A DNA stretch of 42,012 nucleotides from Acidimicrobiia bacterium (GTDB taxonomy: Bacteria; Actinomycetota; Acidimicrobiia; Spongiisociales; UBA5794). Under the pieces are notes generated by a model. That model ran no database searches. It was not told where the DNA came from and worked only from the letters and a program-made list of their open reading frames with translations. Position numbers and translations under genes: made by a program. Where the stretch lies: NCBI GenBank assembly GCA_013003395.1, contig JABDJC010000018.1, positions 1 through 42,012 on the forward strand, read 5' to 3'. Below, in pieces: positions 1 to 7,150 of the stretch; position 1 is the stretch's first letter, and each line of letters begins with the position of its first letter.

Positions 1-348
1 CTGAAGACCTCTCCGTACATCAAAGAGGCCATGGTCGTCGGAGATGGCAAGAAGTATGTGACCGCGTTGATCGGGATCGAACTGGACACGGTCGGCGACT
101 GGGCGACCCGAAGAGGGATTCCTTACACCACGTATCGAGACCTCACCGAGAAACAGGAAGTCCTCGACCTCATCCAGAAAGCCGTGCTCGAGACGAACGA
201 GAAATTCGCGACCGTCGAGCAGGTGAAGAAGTTCAGGCTCATTCCCAAGGAACTCGACCACGAGGACGGCGAGCTCACGGCCACGCAGAAACTCAAGCGG
301 AGTGCGATGTTCGAGATGTTCGGCGACCTCGTGGACTCGATGTATTGA
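1..348 (+). CDS. Long-chain acyl-CoA synthetase (AMP-forming), C-terminal end
   Basis: This is the 3' end of a gene that begins before the window; the frame is open from base 1 and stops at 346-348. The 115 or so visible residues match the small C-terminal domain of AMP-dependent acyl-CoA ligases of the FadD15 type: a GDGKKYVTALI strand, then a long acidic helix region, and near the end the motif DGELTATQKLKR, which contains the region where these enzymes carry their catalytic lysine. The enzyme would activate a carboxylic acid to its CoA thioester using ATP. It lies 34 bases before a Liv-type importer on the same strand, so the imported substrate may be a carboxylate activated on entry. Substrate cannot be told from this fragment. 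Confidence 0.88.
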   Translation: MKTSPYIKEAMVVGDGKKYVTALIGIELDTVGDWATRRGIPYTTYRDLTEKQEVLDLIQKAVLETNEKFATVEQVKKFRLIPKELDHEDGELTATQKLKRSAMFEMFGDLVDSMY

Positions 349-382
349 TGGGCTTGCGTTGGCTCCCAAAGAGCGTTTCTGA

Positions 383-1393
383 ATGGACATGATGTTTCTC
401 GCCCAAGTGGGCTCAACGTCGACTGAGATCCTCATCTCCAAGATCGTGGACGGGTTGGCGCTGGGGGCGGTGTACGCCCTGCTCGCCCTCGGCTTCGTGA
501 TCATCTACAAGGCGACCCAGGTGTTGAGCTTCGCTCACGGAGCGCTCTCGGCAGTCGGCGCCTACCTCGTGTCGTACTTCGCCGTGGTGTGGAACATCGG
601 CGGAAGAGTCGCAGGCGGGGCGCCCCAAACCATCCAGTTCTTCATCTCAGCAATCGTTGGCATCGCAGCCGCTGCGGTCGTCGGCATCGTCATCGAGCGG
701 TTGTTCATCAGGCCCATGATCGGGCAGCCGATCTTTTCGATCGCCATGATCACCATCGGCCTCGACATCATGTTGCGCACCATAGGCAACGACTTCATCG
801 GCCAGGGAGCCAACCGATCACTGGGACAGACCAGCCTGGCAACGGGCGACACGATCGGTGCACCGTGGGGTCTCACCAATTTCGACCTCGGCGGCATCAC
901 CATCCCGCACTCATACCTCGCCACGATCGTCGTGGCGGTGTTTGCGATGGTCGGATTGGCGCTCTTCTTCCGATCCCGCACAGGCATCGCGATGCGCGCC
1001 ACCGCCTTCGATCAGGAAGCGGCGATGGCGCAAGGGATCAGCGCCGGCCGGATCTTCGCCCTTGCCTGGGGAATCGGAGCGGCACTAGCCGCCATCGGCG
1101 GCGCCTTCGCTGCAATTCCGCCACGCAACTTCGGCGTGAACAACTTCACCGCGTTCATCGCGCTGCGTGCTTTTCCCGCGATCATTCTGGGCGGCCTCGA
1201 CTCGATCATCGGTGCTGTGGTCGGTGGCTTCGCAATCGGACTCGCCGAGGTGCTGACTGGCCACTACCTGGCGTCGTTCACGGACACGATCGGCATCGGT
1301 TTCAACACCATCGTTCCGTACCTTCTGATGTTGCTCGTTCTCGTGGTCAAACCGTACGGACTGTTCGGCACTCCTGAAATCCGGCGCGTATGA
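383..1393 (+). CDS. livH: Branched-chain amino acid-type ABC transporter permease LivH
   Basis: A 336-residue inner-membrane permease of the LivH family, which with LivM forms the channel of a HAAT-class importer. Hydrophobic spans run through the whole chain. The family signature ALGFVIIYKATQVLSFAHGA appears near residues 35-55, and the C-terminal PYGLFGTPEIRRV ending is typical of these permeases. The ATG at 383 is the only start close to the expected N-terminus, although the ribosome site before it is weak. The end overlaps the next permease gene by four bases (ATGA), which indicates translational coupling. The family transports branched-chain amino acids but also amides, urea and carboxylates, and the neighbouring CoA ligase argues against a simple amino-acid role. 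Confidence 0.93.
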   Translation: MDMMFLAQVGSTSTEILISKIVDGLALGAVYALLALGFVIIYKATQVLSFAHGALSAVGAYLVSYFAVVWNIGGRVAGGAPQTIQFFISAIVGIAAAAVVGIVIERLFIRPMIGQPIFSIAMITIGLDIMLRTIGNDFIGQGANRSLGQTSLATGDTIGAPWGLTNFDLGGITIPHSYLATIVVAVFAMVGLALFFRSRTGIAMRATAFDQEAAMAQGISAGRIFALAWGIGAALAAIGGAFAAIPPRNFGVNNFTAFIALRAFPAIILGGLDSIIGAVVGGFAIGLAEVLTGHYLASFTDTIGIGFNTIVPYLLMLLVLVVKPYGLFGTPEIRRV

Positions 1394-2622
1394 GAGGTCG
1401 ACCGCTTCTCTACACCCAGTACGAGGACGAACAGGCGCTGCTGCCGTCGATGACTCGCAAGGTCATGGTCGCGGTGTTGTTCGCAGTGGCGCTGACCATC
1501 CCGTTTCAGCTGATCCCGGGACTCGACTTTCTCGCCTCCAGCGGGTGGCTGATTCTGCTCAATCGGGCGCTCATCTTTGCGATCGGCGCCCTCGGCCTGA
1601 ACATCCTCGTCGGTCTCGCAGGCCAAGTGTCGCTCGGTCACGCATTCTTCATGGGCGTTGGCGCATACGCAGCCGTCTATCTGGGCGGAGAGGCAAGCGG
1701 CAGCCAGATCGGTCTCGGGCTTCCCATCTGGATCTGGTTGCCGGCTGCCGGCATCGCCGCGGCGCTCGTCGGCATCATCGTCGCCCCAACTTCGGTTCGA
1801 GTGCGCGGCCTCTATCTCGCGATCGTCACGCTGGGGTTGGTGTTCATCGGCGAGCACATTTTCCGCAACTGGTCGTCGCTGGCAGGTCCGGCAGAACTTG
1901 GCCGAGTATGGCCCGCTCTCGAGTTCCGTTTCTGGAAAGAAGAGACTGCGCTGATCGACTTCGATTCGGACGGCGTGTGGTTCGGCATCGAGCTTCTCAA
2001 GGAAGCCAAGATCTTCTTCCTGATGCTCGTCCTGGCAGCGTTGTTCACGGTGCTTGCCAAGAACCTCGCTCGCACACGGATCGGCCGGTCATTCGCCGCC
2101 ATTCGCGACCGGGACATCGCAGCCGAGGTGATGGGGGTCGCAGACGCCAAAGCGAAGACGCAGGCGTTCGCCATTTCGAGCTTCTATGCAGGAATCGCCG
2201 GAGCACTGTTGGCGTCGGTGGTCGGCCGCCTACCACCTGAGCAGTGGAGCCTGTTTCTCTCCGTGCAATTCGTCGCAATCGTCCTCATCGGTGGCGCCGG
2301 GACCGTTGCGGGAGTCCTGCTCGGCAGCTTCTTCGTGGTACTGCTCCCCCGTCTCGTCGAGAACCTGTCGGGTGTCTTGGCGCACTCGGCCGAGGGCGAC
2401 GGCTGGTTCCAGCCGATTGCTGACTTCTTCGTAGCTCGGTCGACTGACGATTTTGGTCTCGTGTTCCTCGGCGCTGACGGCCCTGGGCTCACCACCGACC
2501 AACTCAACGCTGTGCTCTACGGATTGTTGATCGCGCTGTTCCTGATCTTCGAACCGCTCGGGTTGTTCGGGATCTGGATCAGAATCAGGAACTACTGGAA
2601 GGGATGGCCCTTCACCTACTGA
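1390..2622 (+). CDS. livM: Branched-chain amino acid-type ABC transporter permease LivM
   Basis: A 410-residue permease, partner of the preceding LivH. The LivM signature GLNILVGLAGQVSLGHAFF is at about residues 69-90, and the coupling-helix region RSFAAIRDRDIAAEVMGV follows near residue 235. The start ATG overlaps the livH stop codon. The chain is longer than the usual 300-350 residues because of an inserted segment near 320-355 (around the VENLSGVLAHSAEGDGW stretch), which probably forms an outside loop. It ends 64 bases before the binding-protein gene. The function as an importer subunit is secure; the substrate is inferred only from context. Confidence 0.93.
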   Translation: MRGRPLLYTQYEDEQALLPSMTRKVMVAVLFAVALTIPFQLIPGLDFLASSGWLILLNRALIFAIGALGLNILVGLAGQVSLGHAFFMGVGAYAAVYLGGEASGSQIGLGLPIWIWLPAAGIAAALVGIIVAPTSVRVRGLYLAIVTLGLVFIGEHIFRNWSSLAGPAELGRVWPALEFRFWKEETALIDFDSDGVWFGIELLKEAKIFFLMLVLAALFTVLAKNLARTRIGRSFAAIRDRDIAAEVMGVADAKAKTQAFAISSFYAGIAGALLASVVGRLPPEQWSLFLSVQFVAIVLIGGAGTVAGVLLGSFFVVLLPRLVENLSGVLAHSAEGDGWFQPIADFFVARSTDDFGLVFLGADGPGLTTDQLNAVLYGLLIALFLIFEPLGLFGIWIRIRNYWKGWPFTY

Positions 2623-2686
2623 GCGATCTAAGGTTCCTGGATGCTTGGACCAAGCGTTCAGGTTTAACAAGGAGGAAACAACACAA

Positions 2687-4138
2687 ATGGCAAGGAAACT
2701 CATAACCCTTGCATTCGTCTTCGCGCTGGTAGCAGCAGCCTGTGGCGGTACGGACGAGGGTGGCACCACAACTGCCGCTCCCGCTACCACCGCAGCGCCG
2801 GCAACTACTGCACCGCCAGGGACGACTGCGGCACCTGCCCCAACGACAACGATCGCTCCGCCCGCGGAAGAGATCGCAACCGACATCGGCGTGTCTGACG
2901 ACGAAATCCGCATCGGATTGCTCGCAGACCTCACCGGACCATTCTCGGGTCTCACCGTCGACATCGTCGACGCGCAGCTCGCGTATTGGGACATCGTGAA
3001 TGCCAACGGCGGCATCGCCGGACGTACGGTGGTACCTGTCGTAGAGGACACGGCATATGACGTCGTGCAGCACGGCGAGAAGTACACGAAGATCGTCGAC
3101 GACGTCGTCGCGTTCTCGAACTCGACCGGCTCACCCCACACGGCATCACTGCTGCCATCGTTGGCTGAAGACAACGTGCTGGCAATCCCACTGTCGTGGT
3201 ATTCAGGTTGGGCGGACCCCGCGTTCGACGGTGGTCTCACCTTCGAGCAGGGAACGAACTACTGCCTGGAAGCCATGAACATGGCAGAGTGGCTCGCCGC
3301 GAAGCACGAGACCGACACCGGCGCACTGCCGACAGTTGCCATCGTCACTCGTCCGGGCGACTACGGCCAGGACGCAGCGGCAGGTTTCAAGCACGCAGCT
3401 GCAGAGCTCGGACTCGAGATCGTCTACGACGGCGAAGGTCAGATCGTACGTGGCGCCGACTTGACGCCGATCATCGGCCAGATCCTCCAGACAAACCCAG
3501 ACTGGGTGTTCGTCACCTCGGCTCCTTCTGAGCTGGGTCAGATCATGGGTGGCGCAGTGTCACAGGGATTCACGGGACAGTGGACGGGCTCAGGCCCGAG
3601 CTACGACTTCCGACTGCTCGACTCCGAGCTGGCACCTGCTCTCCAGGGCTTCTACTGGAACACCGGGTACTACGTGCCCTGGGGAACCGACGTGCCAGGC
3701 ATGGCGGAGATCCAGGAAGCCCTGACCGCGGCATATCCAGATCGTCGTCCATCTGATGCATTCATCATCGGCTGGACCGAAGCCCGCCAGATGGAGCAGA
3801 TCCTTCGATTGGCAGCTGCCAACGGTGACTTGACCCGCCAGGGTGTCATCGACGCCGCCAACTCGATCGAGACGATCCTTCTCGACGGTGCAGGCCCAGA
3901 TCTCAACTACCGAGGCGAGCCGGGCGACTACGTCATCCGCGAGATCGACATCTTCAAGCCGTCAGCAGAGGCATACGCCGCAGCAGGCGGCGCAGACCAG
4001 ACGCTCTCAGGCGCTGCGGACGGTGGCACCACCGGCTCCCAGCTCGTTGAGAAGTCGTACGTGGGCGACATCGCCGCATCGTTCGAATTCACTGGCGCAT
4101 GCTGGACGGAAGGTGAAGGAAACACCATCGGCGGCTGA
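2687..4138 (+). CDS. Substrate-binding lipoprotein of the Liv-type ABC importer
   Basis: A 483-residue extracytoplasmic solute-binding protein (Peripla_BP_6 type). I place the start at ATG 2687 because AAGGAGG lies at 2669-2675, about 11 bases upstream; a TTG at 2645 in the same frame would add 14 residues that spoil the signal peptide. Residues 1-19 are a lipoprotein signal ending in VAAAC, so Cys19 would be lipidated. A flexible Thr/Ala/Pro linker covers about residues 22-60, and the binding domain begins with EIRIGLLADLTGPFSG. This kind of linker is common in Acidimicrobiia lipoproteins. It delivers the ligand to LivHM. A strong hairpin just after the stop may protect or terminate its mRNA, which fits the usual need for excess binding protein. 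The ligand is not identifiable. Confidence 0.93.
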   Translation: MARKLITLAFVFALVAAACGGTDEGGTTTAAPATTAAPATTAPPGTTAAPAPTTTIAPPAEEIATDIGVSDDEIRIGLLADLTGPFSGLTVDIVDAQLAYWDIVNANGGIAGRTVVPVVEDTAYDVVQHGEKYTKIVDDVVAFSNSTGSPHTASLLPSLAEDNVLAIPLSWYSGWADPAFDGGLTFEQGTNYCLEAMNMAEWLAAKHETDTGALPTVAIVTRPGDYGQDAAAGFKHAAAELGLEIVYDGEGQIVRGADLTPIIGQILQTNPDWVFVTSAPSELGQIMGGAVSQGFTGQWTGSGPSYDFRLLDSELAPALQGFYWNTGYYVPWGTDVPGMAEIQEALTAAYPDRRPSDAFIIGWTEARQMEQILRLAAANGDLTRQGVIDAANSIETILLDGAGPDLNYRGEPGDYVIREIDIFKPSAEAYAAAGGADQTLSGAADGGTTGSQLVEKSYVGDIAASFEFTGACWTEGEGNTIGG

Positions 4139-4158
4139 TTGAGACAACCAGAGGAATG

Positions 4159-4184
4159 AGTGGGGAGGCACCCGCCTCCCCACT
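4159..4184 (+). terminator. Perfect 11-bp hairpin after the binding-protein gene
   Basis: AGTGGGGAGGC (4159-4169) pairs exactly with GCCTCCCCACT (4174-4184) around a four-base loop. It begins 21 bases after the stop codon and ends 15 bases before the ribosome site of the next ATPase gene. There is no U-tract, so it may be a partial terminator or an mRNA stabiliser that lets the binding protein be made in excess over the ATPases. Confidence 0.6.
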
Positions 4185-4198
4185 TCCCTCTCTGACCT

Positions 4199-4212
4199 AG
4201 GAGACAGCAATA
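4199..4212 (+). promoter_or_regulatory. Ribosome binding site and putative AUA start codon of livF
   Basis: AGGAG lies at 4199-4203, six bases before ATA at 4210-4212. An in-frame stop TAG at 4198-4200 overlaps the site, and no ATG, GTG or TTG lies between it and ATA. The next ordinary start, GTG 4237, has no ribosome site and would cut off the first strand of the ABC fold. I infer initiation at AUA; a base-call error for ATG is the alternative. Confidence 0.6.
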
Positions 4213-5004
4213 CTCGAAATCGCCAACCTCGAAGTCGTGTACAACGACGTCGTCCTGGTGCTTCGCGGGCTGTCGATCGAAGTTGGCGACGGACAGATCG
4301 TCGCTCTGCTCGGCGCCAACGGAGCAGGAAAGACCACCACCATTCGTGCGATCACCGGTCTGTTGGACGTACACGAAGGTGACGTCACCAAAGGCCACAT
4401 CTCGTTCAACGGTGAACACATCCATGACAAGGACCCCAGCGCCATCGTCCGAGCCGGCATCGGTCAGGTACTCGAAGGACGGCGCGTCTTTGCGGAGATG
4501 AGCGTCGAAGAAAACCTCAGGACAGGCGCCTACACGAATCGCGACAAGGCCGCCGTCGAGCGAGCCAACGACCGGGTGATGGACCTCTTCCCGATCCTCG
4601 CCGAGCGACGGAAGTCAACTGCCGGATATCTGTCAGGCGGTGAGCAACAGATGCTCGCCATCGGTCGGGCACTCATGGCCGATCCAAGCCTCCTCATTCT
4701 CGATGAGCCCTCCCTCGGCCTGGCGCCTCGGCTCGTACAACAGATCAAAGAGATCATCGTCGGCATCAACGAGCAGGGCACGTCGGTGCTCCTGATCGAG
4801 CAGAACGCCAACATGGCGCTCTCCATCTCGAACTTCGGCTACATCATGGAAACCGGCAAAGTCGTGATGGACGGCGACCCCGTGAAGCTCTTGGCCGATG
4901 AAGACGTCCAAGAGTTCTACCTCGGTCTCCACAGCGATGAAGGCGGACGCAAGTCGTTCCGCGACGTGAAGCACTACAAGCGGCGGAAGCGGTGGCTGTC
5001 ATGA
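4210..5004 (+). CDS. livF: Branched-chain amino acid-type ABC transporter ATPase LivF
   Basis: ATP-binding subunit of the importer, 264 residues if it begins at ATA 4210, 255 if at GTG 4237. From ATA the chain opens with LEIANLEVVYNDVVLVLRG, the normal first strand of LivF. Walker A GANGAGKT is at residues 35-42, the signature LSGGE at 141-145 and Walker B LLILDE at 161-166. The switch position reads LLIEQN, with Gln where many ABC proteins have His, which is usual for LivF. The C-terminus carries an extra basic tail ending HYKRRKRWLS beyond the usual end. The stop overlaps the livG start (ATGA). It works as a heterodimer with LivG at the membrane. Confidence 0.92.
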   Translation: MLEIANLEVVYNDVVLVLRGLSIEVGDGQIVALLGANGAGKTTTIRAITGLLDVHEGDVTKGHISFNGEHIHDKDPSAIVRAGIGQVLEGRRVFAEMSVEENLRTGAYTNRDKAAVERANDRVMDLFPILAERRKSTAGYLSGGEQQMLAIGRALMADPSLLILDEPSLGLAPRLVQQIKEIIVGINEQGTSVLLIEQNANMALSISNFGYIMETGKVVMDGDPVKLLADEDVQEFYLGLHSDEGGRKSFRDVKHYKRRKRWLS

Positions 5005-5903
5005 GTGATCCAACCGTGGCAAGTCGTCGCAGGACGCTCGCGACTTGGAGCCAGCGTGAAGACTCCGGTGACTACGAACACCTTCTCGAGTTCAAGGGTG
5101 TCAACCTCGCTTTCAAAGGGGTCAAGGCGCTGACAGAGGTCACGTTCCACGTCGACGACGGCGAGCTGTTCGCGATCATCGGTCCGAACGGCGCAGGCAA
5201 GACGTCAACGTTCAACTGCCTGAACGGGGTCTATCAACCTCAGAGTGGCGACATCATCTGGAAAGGTGAGAGCATCCTCGGCAGGCGACCCGACAAGATC
5301 GCCGAACTCGGGGTCGCACGCACATTCCAGAACATCGAACTGTTTGCGCACATGACGGTGCTCGAGAACATCCTCACCGGCCGCCACGTGCGAACCTCGA
5401 CCGGTTGGCTGGCCGGCAGCTTGTGGATCGGGAAGGCGAAGAAGGAAGAACTCGCCAACCGTGCGCTCGTCGAAGACATCATCGAGTTGCTCGAAGTCGA
5501 AGCGTGGCGCAACTACCCGGTGGCACTGCTCCCCTACGGAATTCAGAAGAGAGTCGAACTCGGCAGGGCGCTCGCCATGGAGCCGCAGCTGCTCCTGCTC
5601 GATGAGCCGGTTGCGGGCATGAACCTCGAGGAAACCGAGGACATGGCGCGCTTCATCCTCGACATCAGGCAAGAACTCGGCATCGCCATGATCTTGGTGG
5701 AGCACGACATGGGTTTGGTGATGGACATCGCGGACCGGGTGATGGTGCTCGACTTCGGTCGGCCAATCTCGACAGGCACTCCGGCTCAGGTGCAACGTGA
5801 TCCTGAGGTGATCCGTGCGTATCTGGGTGAAGAGTTCGAGTCTGAGGAGCTGCTGGCCGCTGAAGACGAGGCCATGGCCGAGGCTGACCCAGACGCTGTC
5901 TGA
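5001..5903 (+). CDS. livG: Branched-chain amino acid-type ABC transporter ATPase LivG
   Basis: Second ATP-binding subunit, 300 residues. I use ATG 5001, which overlaps the livF stop, rather than GTG 4992. Walker A GPNGAGKT is at residues 61-68, the Q-loop Gln at about 110, a LivG-type signature LPYGIQKRVELGRA at 177-190, Walker B LLLLDE near 197-202 and the switch His at about 235 in LVEHDMG. The first 30 residues, before the ABC fold starts at LLEFKGVNLAF, are an extension, and the C-terminus ends in a highly acidic tail. It completes the set LivH, LivM, binding protein, LivF and LivG. A methyltransferase follows 28 bases later on the same strand. Confidence 0.93.
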   Translation: MSDPTVASRRRTLATWSQREDSGDYEHLLEFKGVNLAFKGVKALTEVTFHVDDGELFAIIGPNGAGKTSTFNCLNGVYQPQSGDIIWKGESILGRRPDKIAELGVARTFQNIELFAHMTVLENILTGRHVRTSTGWLAGSLWIGKAKKEELANRALVEDIIELLEVEAWRNYPVALLPYGIQKRVELGRALAMEPQLLLLDEPVAGMNLEETEDMARFILDIRQELGIAMILVEHDMGLVMDIADRVMVLDFGRPISTGTPAQVQRDPEVIRAYLGEEFESEELLAAEDEAMAEADPDAV

Positions 5904-5931
5904 GACTTGCGACTGAACGAACGGGGCGATC

Positions 5932-6702
5932 ATGCCGGACATTCCCGACTACGCCGCAGTCAACCGCTCGTACTGGGATGACATGGCCCACGAGTGGGTC
6001 GAAATGGGTGAGCGAGCCTGGCAGTCGGAGCCCACATGGGGAATGTTTTCGGTTCCAGATGCCGGAATGGATTTGGTCCCGGCCGACATGACCGGGATGC
6101 GAGCGATCGAGCTCGGATGCGGCACGGGCTACATCTCTGGATGGATGGCGAAGCGAGGCGCTGATGTCGTGGGCATCGACAACTCGGCAAAACAACTCGA
6201 GACGGCTCGTCGACTCGCCGACGAGCACAACGTCAGCATCGAATTCGTCCACGGCATCGCCGAGAACCTGCCTTACCCCGACGAGTCGTTCGACTACGCC
6301 GTCAGCGAATACGGGGCAGCCATCTGGTCAGACCCGTACGTGTGGCTTCCCGAGGCGCATCGAGTCCTCAAGAGTGGAAGCTCGCTGGTCTTCCTCACCA
6401 ACAGCGCCCTGGCAGTCATGTGTTCGCCGCTCGACGGCTCAGTTGCGGACCGCACGCTGCACCGCCCCTACTTCGACATGCACCGCATCGATTGGACCGA
6501 GGTGGAGGTCGACCCGGGAGGCATCGACTTCCACCTCACCATGACGGACTGGTTTGCTCTGTTCAAGAAGACTGGATTCGCAGTGGAAGACTTCTACGAG
6601 CTACGAGCACCCGAGCCATCGGACAACGTCCGATTCTTCGTGAGCGACTCGTGGGCGTATGACTTTCCTGCGGAACAAGTGTGGCGCGTCGTCAAGAAGT
6701 AG
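5932..6702 (+). CDS. Class I SAM-dependent methyltransferase
   Basis: A 256-residue soluble enzyme with a methyltransferase-11-like fold. Motif I is AIELGCGTGYISG at about residues 58-70, followed by an acidic residue at the end of the second strand (GADVVGIDNS), and a post-I region NLPYPDESFDYAVSEYG typical of small-molecule methyltransferases. The start ATG 5932 follows the livG stop by 28 bases, so it may be the last gene of the importer operon. Its last 11 bases overlap the convergent thioesterase gene. The acceptor is unknown; the fold covers quinone, sterol and many small-molecule methylations. Confidence 0.85.
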   Translation: MPDIPDYAAVNRSYWDDMAHEWVEMGERAWQSEPTWGMFSVPDAGMDLVPADMTGMRAIELGCGTGYISGWMAKRGADVVGIDNSAKQLETARRLADEHNVSIEFVHGIAENLPYPDESFDYAVSEYGAAIWSDPYVWLPEAHRVLKSGSSLVFLTNSALAVMCSPLDGSVADRTLHRPYFDMHRIDWTEVEVDPGGIDFHLTMTDWFALFKKTGFAVEDFYELRAPEPSDNVRFFVSDSWAYDFPAEQVWRVVKK

Positions 6703-7081
6703 TCGGCTTGATGTAGACGGTTCCAGTGAAGTTGCCGACCACTCGGTCGTCATCCCTCGTAACGATGATGCGGTACGTGGCCAACGTCCGACCCCTCGTG
6801 ACCTCTTCGGCCACTGCGGTGAGCGTGTCGCCCGGTTTGGAACCTGCGGGCAGCACGAGATGGGTGTCGATGGCGAACGCCGGCTCCCCCGCCTCATTGG
6901 AGGCAAGACTGAACGCACAGTCCGCGAGCGAGAACACTGCGCCTCCGTGCGTGACGCCGTGAAAGTTGGCGTGAGCGTCGGTGAGCTGCATCCTCAGCGT
7001 GATCGGGTCGACGCTCACGAGTTCGATGCCGAGTGACGTGGCGAACGGATCTCGTTCAAGGAGCGCAGCAAGGTCGAGCAT
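6692..7081 (-). CDS. PaaI-family acyl-CoA thioesterase (hotdog fold)
   Basis: A 129-residue hotdog-fold protein. The PaaI signature is present: Asn39, then HGG at residues 45-47 and ADCAFSLASN, which holds the conserved Asp region of the active site. Enzymes of this family hydrolyse medium-chain or aromatic acyl-CoA esters in the cytoplasm and release stalled CoA thioesters. The ATG at 7081 gives the normal N-terminus; no clear ribosome site is seen. The gene starts just downstream of the terminator hairpin of the 703-residue protein, so it probably has its own promoter or depends on read-through. Confidence 0.87.
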   Translation of the reverse strand: MLDLAALLERDPFATSLGIELVSVDPITLRMQLTDAHANFHGVTHGGAVFSLADCAFSLASNEAGEPAFAIDTHLVLPAGSKPGDTLTAVAEEVTRGRTLATYRIIVTRDDDRVVGNFTGTVYIKPTTS

Positions 7082-7106
7082 GGTCGCAATCTAGGCAGCA
7101 ACGCGC

Positions 7107-7132
7107 CGAGGGGGCGCTGATGCGCCCCCTCG
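7107..7132 (-). terminator. Perfect 11-bp GC-rich hairpin after the orphan gene
   Basis: CGAGGGGGCGC (7107-7117) and GCGCCCCCTCG (7122-7132) pair exactly around TGAT. Reading the minus strand, it starts 18 bases after the stop codon of the 703-residue gene. No U-tract follows. It also lies only 25 bases before the start of the thioesterase gene. Confidence 0.65.
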
Positions 7133-7150
7133 AACGTCTCGTCGGTCGGA

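Noticed and set aside
2230-3240. A 336-residue open frame on the minus strand
   Set aside because: It covers the livM end and binding-protein start and only mirrors the Thr/Ala/Pro linker as Val/Gly repeats.
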